Shown here: in pieces, positions 1 to 5,224 of the stretch | Position numbering within the stretch: position 1 is the stretch's first letter | Layout: each line of letters opens with the position of its first letter | Assembly (NCBI GenBank): GCA_027490345.1 | Contig: JAIXYF010000010.1 | Span: 1 to 5,691, forward strand | Reading direction: 5' to 3' | DNA length: 5,691 bases | From: Novosphingobium sp. | Lineage (GTDB): Bacteria > Pseudomonadota > Alphaproteobacteria > Sphingomonadales > Sphingomonadaceae | Program-made: the position numbers and the translations under genes | Notes under the pieces: generated by a model | Told to the model about the DNA's origin: nothing | What the model saw: the letters and a program-made list of their open reading frames with translations, nothing else | Databases searched by the model: none

Positions 1-426
1 ATCAGCCAGCACCGAAACCAGTCGCCAGGTAAGCGATCCGCCATCGGGAACCACGGCACTTTCGCTTTCCAGGAAGTGCACGCCTCTTCTCGGTGCGCCC
101 GTCTTATCGGCCACGTAGTACTGCCAGACTTGGTACGCAGGGCGCGCGTTGAGGTCCTCGGCAAGAAAATACTCGCCGCCCTTGTAATCGATGGGGAAGC
201 CATTCGGGCTCTTGAACCCTTCAGGATACTGAACGTAAAACGAAACAAGCGACTGTTGCGGCGCATTGGACGTTTCGAAGGCGAACGTGACCCCTCGCTC
301 GGCAGCCTGCTGCTTCGCTGCCTCCATGATATCGAGAACCCTCGCCTCTTTATTACTGTTGACCGGCACCGTCAAATTGGCTTCGCTGAAGAAAATTCCG
401 ACTACACGAAAAAATTCGATTGCCAT
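1..426 (-). CDS. Unrecognised protein, C-terminus cut by window edge
   Basis: The reading frame runs open for 142 codons from an ATG at 426 to the left window edge, so the C-terminus is missing. The start is secure: a full AGGAGG (432-437) sits 5 bases before the ATG. The product starts MAIEFFRVVGIFFSEANL, has no signal peptide or long membrane segment, and looks like a soluble mixed alpha/beta protein. A helix-like stretch near residues 28-45 (EARVLDIMEAAKQQAAE) is followed by strand-like segments rich in aromatics (SLVSFYVQYPEGF, YQVWQYYVADKTG) and ends with a GGSLTWRLV segment. That order of elements weakly recalls DUF4430-type domains, but I do not recognise the family and assign no function. 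GC is lower than in the operon to the right (27 of 60 bases in 361-420 against 44 of 60 in 3601-3660), which suggests different ancestry. It is separated from fnr by a long gap, so it is probably its own transcription unit. Confidence 0.8.
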   Translation of the reverse strand, partial: MAIEFFRVVGIFFSEANLTVPVNSNKEARVLDIMEAAKQQAAERGVTFAFETSNAPQQSLVSFYVQYPEGFKSPNGFPIDYKGGEYFLAEDLNARPAYQVWQYYVADKTGAPRRGVHFLESESAVVPDGGSLTWRLVSVLAD

Positions 427-489
427 GATGGCCTCCTGAAAGTGCCATCGATTCGGCACCCGGAAAACATGCCATTGATACCGCGACTC

Positions 490-610
490 TATTAAACGCA
501 ATATTGCAAAAATCTCTTCGATATTGGCTGTAAATTTTCAGACAATTGAAAAATAAAACATTATATTGATAGAACCTAAAGGAAAGCAGAACTGAAATAT
601 TTGCGAGATT
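490..610 (-). promoter_or_regulatory. AT-rich candidate promoter region of the left-edge gene
   Basis: This stretch is far more AT-rich than anything else in the window (15 G/C of 60 in 541-600). Read on the minus strand it contains a perfect TATAAT (560-565). No convincing -35 hexamer is found 15-18 bases before it, so the exact promoter is uncertain. If used, it would give a leader of about 125 bases before the ATG at 426. It also holds a perfect 10-bp palindrome, GCAATATTGC (498-507), and three copies of ATATTG on the plus strand at 501-506, 521-526 and 563-568. These could be regulator sites. The promoter role is inferred from composition and position. Confidence 0.35.
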
Positions 611-773
611 GCTGGTAGCCACCTGTTTTGGACCGGCTCACAGTTTATCAAAGGATCGCCCGGCAAAATGGGGCCCGGCGAAATGGAATAGTCCGCGCAG
701 AAACGCCTTTGCACAAGCAACGGGGCGCAAAGCTCCAATTGCAGCCGTTCCAGTATCGCCCACCAGCGCAAGG

Positions 774-974
774 CTACGTCGGATTGGCGCCCCATGCGAT
801 CATAACGCCGGAGTAAAACTCGGCTGGCGCGAAATCAGCGCGGCGCTGGCCGAACACGCTGTGGAACCCGCCAAAGGTGTGATTGCGCGAAAAATCTAAG
901 CCCGCTGCTTCATCGGCATGGGCACCATACGGAGCCCCTAGAAACGCGAGCAGAGCCGCACTCCATCGCAGCAC
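774..974 (-). CDS. Possible small secreted protein or gene remnant
   Basis: A 66-residue frame directly after fnr, read here from a GTG at 974. It begins VLRWSAALLAFLGAPYGAHA, which has the hydrophobic core and A-x-A end of a signal peptide with likely cleavage before DEAAGL. The mature part would be only about 46 residues (containing FSRNHTFGGFHSVFGQRR and AEFYSGVMIAWG) and matches no family I know. Against it: the GTG has no well-spaced ribosome binding site, and an inverted repeat (954-960 and 977-983) covers the start. An in-frame ATG at 1040 would lie inside the 3' end of fnr and add a 22-residue arginine-rich N-terminus. It could be a real periplasmic peptide, the 5' fragment of a decayed longer gene, or chance. 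Confidence 0.28.
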   Translation of the reverse strand: MLRWSAALLAFLGAPYGAHADEAAGLDFSRNHTFGGFHSVFGQRRADFAPAEFYSGVMIAWGANPT

Positions 975-983
975 CTTGCGGCT
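954..983. repeat. Inverted repeat just after fnr
   Basis: Seven-base perfect arms AGCCGCA (954-960) and TGCGGCT (977-983) flank a 16-base loop, beginning 11 bases beyond the fnr stop codon. On the minus strand no T-run follows directly, so it is at best a weak or factor-assisted terminator for fnr. It could also just protect the 3' end of the mRNA. Confidence 0.3.
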
Positions 984-993
984 TTGACCCCGC

Positions 994-1689
994 CTAACCC
1001 GCGAGCGCCTGCAACGCGCCCCGATCGAGGATTTCGACATCGCGCCGCCCCGGCAGCGCCACCACGCCGTCGCTTTTCAGCTTGGTGAACTGGCGGCTCA
1101 CCGTCTCGATGGTCAGGCCCAGCAGGTCTGCCACTTGCTGGCGCGAAAATGGCAGGGTGAAATGCCGCGCCGGGCCAGCATGCGCCATACAGCCATTGTC
1201 TGCCAGACGATCCGACATATCGAGCAGGAACGTGGCGATCTTTTCGGGCGCGCTCTTGCGGCCTAGCAGCATCATCCATGCGCGGGTGCGGTCAAGCTCG
1301 GCCAGCGTGCGTTCCAGCAGCTTGTGTTCCAGTTCGGGGTGTTCGCGCGCGAAACGATCGAAATCATTGCGGGCAAACACGCAGACGCGCGCGTCGGTCA
1401 GCGCGACCACGCTGGCGGCGCTCGTCTGGCCAAACGGGCGGCCAATGAAATCCGAAGGATAGGCCACGCCCACGATCTGCTCGCGCCCGTCTGCCGTGCT
1501 GGTCGTCAACTTGAGCACGCCTTCGATCACATTGGCGACGAGCAGCGAATCATCGTCTTCCCAGATCAGCGGCTCGCCCGCCAAAACCGTGCGGCGGCGG
1601 CCCATGACGCTCAGCGCCGAAATCTCGGGTTGATCGAGACCGGCGCAGATTGCCCGATTGCGGACTATACAGGTATCACAAGCGCTCAT
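994..1689 (-). CDS. fnr: FNR-type oxygen-sensing transcription regulator (Crp/Fnr family)
   Basis: A 231-residue Crp/Fnr regulator. N-terminal cysteines C4, C7 and C15 form the CX2CX7C pattern of alphaproteobacterial FnrN/FnrL proteins, and C103 supplies the fourth ligand. The protein should therefore carry an oxygen-labile [4Fe-4S] cluster and act as an active dimer when oxygen is low. Residues about 20-110 are the cyclic-nucleotide-binding-like barrel, followed by the long dimerisation helix (about 115-145). The C-terminal winged helix has the recognition motif E195-T-V-S198-R199, the ExxSR signature that reads TTGAT-N4-ATCAA sites. The ATG at 1689 places the cysteines near the N-terminus as in the family; its ribosome binding site is weak. 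ATG 1734 is possible and would add 15 residues. A consensus FNR box lies 206 bases upstream, with a strong terminator in between, so simple autoregulation from that box is not obvious. The family assignment is secure; the exact start is less so. Confidence 0.93.
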   Translation of the reverse strand: MSACDTCIVRNRAICAGLDQPEISALSVMGRRRTVLAGEPLIWEDDDSLLVANVIEGVLKLTTSTADGREQIVGVAYPSDFIGRPFGQTSAASVVALTDARVCVFARNDFDRFAREHPELEHKLLERTLAELDRTRAWMMLLGRKSAPEKIATFLLDMSDRLADNGCMAHAGPARHFTLPFSRQQVADLLGLTIETVSRQFTKLKSDGVVALPGRRDVEILDRGALQALAG

Positions 1690-1762
1690 CCTGTTCGGTT
1701 CTACCAGCCGGATCAGCCTGCGGCAATCAGGCATACGCGCCGGCCCAAGCAAAAACGGCAAG

Positions 1763-1794
1763 AAAAACAGGCGGCCAGGGGTGCTGGCCGCCCG
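1763..1794 (-). terminator. Strong intrinsic terminator upstream of fnr
   Basis: On the minus strand an 11-bp stem (1784-1794 pairing with 1768-1778, ten Watson-Crick pairs and one G-U) closes a 5-base loop, CACCC. TTTTTCTTG follows immediately, with a second run of five T at 1751-1755. This is a textbook Rho-independent terminator. It is not at the end of a protein gene: it lies between an FNR box and the fnr start codon. It therefore most likely ends a short non-coding transcript, or acts as an attenuator in the fnr leader. Confidence 0.88.
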
Positions 1795-1860
1795 AAGTCG
1801 GGGAGAAATCGGCGGAAGGAGGGATGGCAATCCGGAACGAAATAGCCGGGCCTTCCGCGC
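1763..1860 (-). ncRNA. Candidate FNR-controlled small regulatory RNA
   Basis: No protein gene occupies this stretch, yet it has all the parts of a small RNA gene. A consensus FNR box is centred at 1901.5. A start about 41 bases downstream, as for class II FNR activation, falls near 1860, and transcription would end at the strong terminator (1763-1794), giving about 95-100 nt. The predicted RNA begins with an 8-bp inverted repeat (GCGGAAGG, 1851-1858, pairing with CCTTCCGC, 1812-1819). It carries a CU-rich segment, ATCCCTCCTTCC (1814-1825), complementary to a Shine-Dalgarno sequence and start region, and a second one, TTTCTCCCC (1800-1808). It ends in a GC hairpin with a U-tail that would suit Hfq. 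The -10 is weak (AAAGAT, 1864-1869, is the best candidate). The parts are seen in the sequence; the RNA and its role in blocking translation are inferred. The alternative is an attenuated fnr leader. Confidence 0.5.
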
Positions 1861-1894
1861 CTCATCTTTCTGGCAGGGTTCGGCGCACCGATCC

Positions 1895-1908
1895 TTGACC
1901 AAGATCAA
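1895..1908 (-). promoter_or_regulatory. FNR box (anaerobox)
   Basis: TTGAC-CAAG-ATCAA, equivalent to TTGAT-CTTG-GTCAA on the minus strand. It matches the FNR/FixK consensus TTGAT-N4-ATCAA at 9 of 10 positions. It sits in a non-coding gap next to a gene whose product has the matching ExxSR recognition helix. Because the site is nearly symmetric, direction comes from context: downstream on the minus strand lie a terminator-ended short unit and then fnr, while the plus-strand direction runs antisense into the flavin reductase gene. Confidence 0.82.
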
Positions 1909-1925
1909 ACCAGATTTGCGCCGTG

Positions 1926-1947
1926 AAAAATCCTACCAGTCGGTAGG
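1926..1947 (-). terminator. Hairpin with T-run at the end of the operon
   Basis: Read on the minus strand, CCTACC-GACT-GGTAGG is followed by A and five T (1926-1930), starting 14 bases beyond the flavin reductase stop codon. The stem is short (6 bp, arms 1942-1947 and 1932-1937) but position and T-run fit an intrinsic terminator that closes the operon. The 16-base dyad could instead be an operator for a dimeric regulator, since it lies only 17 bases from the FNR box. Confidence 0.6.
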
Positions 1948-1961
1948 GCCGGTCCGCCGCT

Positions 1962-2447
1962 TCAATCGGCCAGCAGCGCCAGATCGTGATATTGCCCGCG
2001 GAAGAATAGCAGCGGATTGCCCGCCTCCGCCTTGCCCAGCGCCTCCACCGCGCCGACCACGAGCCAGTGATCGCCCACTTCGGTTACGCGCTCGATCGCG
2101 CAATCGATCCACGCAATGGCGTTGTCGAGCACGGGCAGCCCGGCCGGGCTTTGCCCATGCGCCAGCTCGCCAAACTTGTCTTCGGCGCGCGCGGCAAAGC
2201 GGCGGCACAGCGCAAGCTGGTCTGCGCCCAGCACATTCACGCAGAAACGCCCGGTTGCTGCAATCTTCGGCCATGTGCCCGAACGCTTGTCTGGAAAGAA
2301 GCCCACCAGCGGCGGATCGAGCGAGATCGAGGTGAACGAGCCAATGACAAGGCCGTGCCGCGCGCCATCTGCGGCCTGCGCGGTCACCACGCAGACCCCG
2401 GTCGGGTAAGCACCAAGCACATCACGGAAAAGGCGGGGATCGATCAT
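1962..2447 (-). CDS. Flavin reductase domain protein (HpaC/RutF-like)
   Basis: A 161-residue protein, the usual length for the single-domain flavin reductases that use NAD(P)H to make free FMNH2 or FADH2 for a separate monooxygenase. Family marks are YPTGVCVVTA (14-23), the flavin-binding FTSISLDPPLV (38-48), the FCVNVL strand (68-73), DKFGE (90-94), the GDHWLVVG turn with its conserved histidine (about 125-132), and LLFFRGQYHDL near the end. It folds as an FMN-binding split barrel and should be a cytoplasmic dimer. The ATG at 2447 is chosen because the family starts just before a DPRLFRDVLG-like segment; the ribosome binding site is weak. It is the last gene before the 1926-1947 hairpin and lies 124 bases after the oxidoreductase gene, with no terminator visible between. 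No partner monooxygenase is in the window, so the substrate is unknown. Confidence 0.9.
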   Translation of the reverse strand: MIDPRLFRDVLGAYPTGVCVVTAQAADGARHGLVIGSFTSISLDPPLVGFFPDKRSGTWPKIAATGRFCVNVLGADQLALCRRFAARAEDKFGELAHGQSPAGLPVLDNAIAWIDCAIERVTEVGDHWLVVGAVEALGKAEAGNPLLFFRGQYHDLALLAD

Positions 2448-2571
2448 CGCCGATCCGTGTCTGCAAACCCGAAAGCGGTCAAGCCTCGATTGCCGCAGCG
2501 GCGCCCAATACACTTTCGGCCTATGCCCCGCGGCCGCCGTCACCATCACTGGCGCATCTGGCCAGCAGGCG

Positions 2572-3486
2572 CTACCCTTGCTCGAAGAACGCCACCCCGC
2601 GCACTTCGATGCTTTCGCGCACCCTGGCATCCGGCAGACTGGTATCGTGAAACGCGGTGTGCGGGCAGCGCCAGGTCACCGCGTGGTCGCTGTCCTGAAA
2701 CTTGAACAACAGCACATCGTCTGCCGCCATGTTCGAAAAGTACCACCAGCGGTGCGCGGGGTGATAGCGGAAGATCGTGGCGGCGATCATCTGGTCCTCG
2801 CCCTCCACCGGCGCAGTCAGTGCATCGCCCTCAGGGAATTCATCGACCACAAACAGCGTGTTCGATGCCGTCTCCGCGTCCGAGACCGTCCGCCCGTCGC
2901 ACACCGCCAGCGGCCAGTCCTGCGGGCCGGGGGAAAACGTGCGCCACAGCGAAAAGCAGATGTACCGCCGGTATCCCGGTCCATCCGGAAAAGCCTTGGC
3001 ATAGGCCCGCGCTGCCGCGCGCTGCCCGGTCAGCTCGTTGTAATCGACATGCGCTTCGCCTGCCGGGGGCTGGATCCCGCCCGAATGGACATAACCCTCG
3101 ACCTTTTCCTCCACCCGCGCCGAAAGATCGCCCGAAGTGCGGATCATCCATCCTTGCGTCGACACTTTATCCGCGCCGGTCAGCCGCGCCACCAGCGCCT
3201 CGACTTCCGCCTGATACCCGGCATCCACCGCCGCCTTGTCGTGGAAATCAGAGATGGCGCTGGCGTGTTTGGCAATTACGAAGCCATGTACATCGAGGCT
3301 GAAATGATCGCGCAGCGGCATTCCATCGCGCACGTTAACAGCATAATCGCGGTAATCGCCGGTGTTCATCTCCGCGCCTTGGCTCACATACCGCCGGGTC
3401 ACGAATTCGCCTTCATCCAGATAGCGGATCAGCGCCGGGGCTTGCCGGGCGGTTTCCTCGACGTTCTGGGTCATCACACTGGCCAC
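2572..3486 (-). CDS. CmcJ/NvfI-family oxidoreductase (Fe(II)/2-oxoglutarate type)
   Basis: Numbering is from the ATG at 3474 (300 residues). The protein has the features of the CmcJ/NvfI/AsaB/GA4-desaturase-like family: HVDYNE (142-147), SLWRTF...WPLAVCDGRTV (175-197), HRWWYFSNMAADDVLLFKF (241-259), PHTAFHD (271-277) and RESIEVR (286-292). H142, D144 and H272 fit the HxD...H iron-binding triad of Fe(II)/2-oxoglutarate oxygenases, and R286 or R292 could hold 2-oxoglutarate. Known members act in cephamycin methoxylation (CmcJ), fungal meroterpenoid rearrangement (NvfI) and gibberellin desaturation; the substrate here is unknown. A GTG at 3486 is preferred as start because GGGAG (3493-3497) is ideally spaced from it, giving 304 residues; ATG 3474 is the alternative. 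It lies 32 bases after the transporter, so co-transcription is likely. The family call is from remembered motifs and is fairly firm; the chemistry is inferred. Confidence 0.85.
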   Translation of the reverse strand: MASVMTQNVEETARQAPALIRYLDEGEFVTRRYVSQGAEMNTGDYRDYAVNVRDGMPLRDHFSLDVHGFVIAKHASAISDFHDKAAVDAGYQAEVEALVARLTGADKVSTQGWMIRTSGDLSARVEEKVEGYVHSGGIQPPAGEAHVDYNELTGQRAAARAYAKAFPDGPGYRRYICFSLWRTFSPGPQDWPLAVCDGRTVSDAETASNTLFVVDEFPEGDALTAPVEGEDQMIAATIFRYHPAHRWWYFSNMAADDVLLFKFQDSDHAVTWRCPHTAFHDTSLPDARVRESIEVRGVAFFEQG

Positions 3487-3492
3487 GGCACT

Positions 3493-3497
3493 CTCCC
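3493..3497 (-). promoter_or_regulatory. Ribosome binding site that favours a GTG start
   Basis: GGGAG on the minus strand lies 6 bases before a GTG (3486-3484) and 18 bases before the first in-frame ATG (3474-3472). The spacing supports GTG as the start of the CmcJ/NvfI-family gene and adds four residues, VASV, to its N-terminus. Confidence 0.5.
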
Positions 3498-3518
3498 GAT
3501 TATCGTTAGGTGCGCAAA

Positions 3519-4841
3519 CTATATCGGCTGCGGCGCCGCTGTCCATCCAGCGCGCGGAGCGGTTTCGGGAATGCGCCACAGCACGGGCAGGATCACCAGC
3601 GCCACCACCGCAATCATCGCACCGGGCACCGCGGGCCAGCCGGTCGCCTCCAGCAGCATCTGCGCGGCCAGCGGGGTCAGCCCGCCGAAGAGCGCGGTGG
3701 CGCTTGTCACACCCAGCGCCAGGCCGGAAAGCCGGGCCTCGCCCGAAAATTGCTCCGCCGTCGCCACCGCGCCCACCGCGCTCCACGCGCCGCCCAGCGC
3801 CGCCAGCAACACCGCGCCCAGCAGTGCCGGCCCAACGCCGCCCTCGGCCATCAGCGCGAACAGCGTCATCGGCCCCGCCGTGCAGGCCAGCGCAATCCCG
3901 ATCAGCACCGGCTTCCGCCCGATCTGGTCCGAAAGCGCCCCCACCAGCGGCGTCACCGCGATCACCACGAAGGCCGCCACGGTGGAAAGCCAAAGCCCCG
4001 CGCTCTCCCCCACCGCGCCGACCGAGCCGAGAAACGCGGGCACATACGTGATGCCCACATAATAGCTGATCGAACCCAGCGCCGAAATTGCAAAGCCGCG
4101 CGCAATGCCCGCGCGCTGGTGCGTCATCGCGTGGCGCAGCGGGCTTGTCGGCACAGTGCCAGCCGCGCGCTGGCGCTCGAACTCGGGAGATTCGTCCATC
4201 CCCGCGCGCGCCAGCAGCACCCCGCCCGCCAGCAGAGCACCCACGAAGAACGGGATCCGCCAGCCCCATGCATCGAGCACGTCGCTCGGCAACGCCCAGG
4301 CGGTCAGCGCCGCCACGCCCACCGCCAGCAGCGCGCCCACCTCGCTGGCGGCAGAAGCGCAGCTGGTAATCAGCCCGCGCCGCTTCGGCCCGGTGCCTTC
4401 GATCAGATAGGCCACCACACCGGTATATTCGCCGCCCACCGCAAAGGCCATCACGCAGCGCAAGGCCAGCAGGGCAAACCCCGCCAACGGCCCGATCTGG
4501 GCATACGTGGGCAGCACCGCGCAGCCCAGCATCGCGGCGGTCATCACCGCCATAGAAAGCAGCATCGCGCGGCGCCGTCCGTGCCGATCGCCATAATGGC
4601 CCATCGCCAGCGCGCCGAGCGGGCGCATCAGATAGGACACGGCAAAGCCCGCCAGAACCGCCGCCAGCGAGCCCTCCCCGCCGCCAAACATCACCCGCGA
4701 AAGGATCGTGGCGACATAGATATAGAGCGTGAAATCATACCATTCGACCACGGTCGAAAAGCCGGCGATCAGCATGGACCGGCGCGATATGACCAGATGG
4801 GGGATTTTCTGCGCCGGGGCCATCAGGCGACCATGCCGCAT
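3519..4841 (-). CDS. MFS transporter, metabolite:H+ symporter type
   Basis: A 440-residue inner-membrane protein with about 12 hydrophobic segments, the normal length for the MHS branch of the major facilitator superfamily (ProP, KgtP and ShiA are relatives). Branch markers are VVEWYDF (31-37) at helix 1, RPLGALAMGHYGDRHGRR (73-90) carrying the loop 2-3 motif GxxxDRxGRR, AVGGEYTG (134-141), GWRIPF (193-198), the second-half copy GALSDQIGRKP (301-311) and EQFSGEARLSG (363-373). Such carriers import organic acids, betaines or related solutes with protons, so this one probably brings in the operon's substrate. The precise solute cannot be read from sequence. The ATG at 4841 is used; another at 4823 is possible, and neither has a strong ribosome binding site. 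It follows the DUF1330 gene by 23 bases and precedes the oxidoreductase by 32, which indicates one transcript. Confidence 0.93.
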   Translation of the reverse strand: MRHGRLMAPAQKIPHLVISRRSMLIAGFSTVVEWYDFTLYIYVATILSRVMFGGGEGSLAAVLAGFAVSYLMRPLGALAMGHYGDRHGRRRAMLLSMAVMTAAMLGCAVLPTYAQIGPLAGFALLALRCVMAFAVGGEYTGVVAYLIEGTGPKRRGLITSCASAASEVGALLAVGVAALTAWALPSDVLDAWGWRIPFFVGALLAGGVLLARAGMDESPEFERQRAAGTVPTSPLRHAMTHQRAGIARGFAISALGSISYYVGITYVPAFLGSVGAVGESAGLWLSTVAAFVVIAVTPLVGALSDQIGRKPVLIGIALACTAGPMTLFALMAEGGVGPALLGAVLLAALGGAWSAVGAVATAEQFSGEARLSGLALGVTSATALFGGLTPLAAQMLLEATGWPAVPGAMIAVVALVILPVLWRIPETAPRAGWTAAPQPI

Positions 4842-4864
4842 GGCCCCCGCATTGCAAACCGCTT

Positions 4865-5155
4865 TCAGCCAACCCCTTCGGTCACCATCACCCGGTAGGA
4901 GGCGCCCTTCAGCCGGTGCACCTTGGCCGCTTCATAAGCCGGGCTGGTATACCACGCCCGCGCCGCTTCGATATCGGGGAACTGCAGGATCACGAGGCCC
5001 TCCGCCGCCGGGCCTTCCCACGTCTCGTTCGCGCCATAAAACGCCAGCGGCGTCAGCGGGTGGCCCGCCACCGAAGGACCGGCCTTGGCGTTGTATTGCT
5101 CCATCTCCGCCGGATCGTTCACGCCATCCTTGATGAAAACTACATAGGCCGTCAT
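4865..5155 (-). CDS. DUF1330 domain protein
   Basis: A complete 96-residue protein that is essentially one DUF1330 domain, a small ferredoxin-like alpha/beta fold of the dimeric alpha-beta barrel type. Family marks are the start MTAYVVFIKDGVNDPAEMEQY (interrupting here: MTAYVVFIKD at 1-10, then NDPAEMEQY at 13-21), FYGANETWEG (39-48), LVILQFPDIEAARAWYTSP (54-72) and HRLKGASYRVMV (80-91). The start is well supported, with AGAGGA (5163-5168) 7 bases before the ATG. The biochemical role of the family is not established. Members often stand beside catabolic oxidoreductases, and related barrel folds include monooxygenases and lactone isomerases, so a helper or small-enzyme role in the same pathway is possible. 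It follows the dehydrogenase by 69 bases and is followed closely by the transporter. Confidence 0.9.
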   Translation of the reverse strand: MTAYVVFIKDGVNDPAEMEQYNAKAGPSVAGHPLTPLAFYGANETWEGPAAEGLVILQFPDIEAARAWYTSPAYEAAKVHRLKGASYRVMVTEGVG

Positions 5156-5199
5156 GCGGGCATCCTCTTTTCGGTTATTGTCAGAAAGCAGACTTAAGC

Positions 5200-5213
5200 G
5201 CAGCCTTTGCTGC
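5200..5213. repeat. Small hairpin between the dehydrogenase and DUF1330 genes
   Basis: Five-base arms GCAGC (5200-5204) and GCTGC (5209-5213) enclose a 4-base loop, 11 bases after the dehydrogenase stop codon. There is no T-run after it on the minus strand, so it is unlikely to stop transcription fully. It may mark a processing or mRNA-stability site within the operon. Confidence 0.25.
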
Positions 5214-5224
5214 AGGGCAAGACA

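Larger units (their letters stand above)
427..993. other. Long gap between fnr and the left-edge gene
   Basis: About 570 bases separate the two secure genes and hold no gene I would defend. The left part (490-610) is AT-rich and promoter-like. The middle (about 610-770) has open frames on both strands, but they overlap each other, lack ribosome binding sites and give no recognisable protein. It includes an imperfect 15-bp tandem repeat (659-673 and 674-688, 12 of 15 identical). The right part (774-974) may encode a small secreted protein or the remnant of one. No tRNA, CRISPR or transposon end is visible. Confidence 0.6.

Noticed and set aside
609..899. Plus-strand 96-codon frame in the gap
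   Set aside because: It starts at TTG with no ribosome binding site, overlaps open frames in other registers, and resembles no protein I know.
1824..1898. Plus-strand micro-ORF with GGAAGGAGGG before an ATG at 1824
   Set aside because: The purine-rich run is only one base from the ATG, too close to act as a ribosome binding site. It is better explained as the complement of the CU-rich anti-SD segment of the predicted minus-strand RNA.
1690..1908. N-terminal extension of fnr up to a TTG at 1908 (304 residues)
   Set aside because: It would place the cysteine cluster more than 70 residues into the protein, would have to encode the terminator and FNR box as protein, and has a TTG start without a ribosome binding site.
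2448..2571. Promoter-like TTGACC upstream of the flavin reductase gene
   Set aside because: No acceptable -10 lies 16-18 bases away, and the upstream gene has no terminator, so read-through is the simpler explanation.
3487..4269. Long in-frame extension of the CmcJ/NvfI-family gene upstream to 4269
   Set aside because: The added part is low-complexity Gly/Ala/Arg sequence antisense-frame-like to the transporter gene on the same strand; the transporter frame has clear MHS motifs, and a good start with ribosome binding site exists at 3486.
2578..4898. Long plus-strand open frames across the transporter and oxidoreductase genes
   Set aside because: They are His/Arg/Pro/Ala-rich translations typical of the complement of GC-rich genes and show no domain motif; the minus-strand proteins are recognisable.
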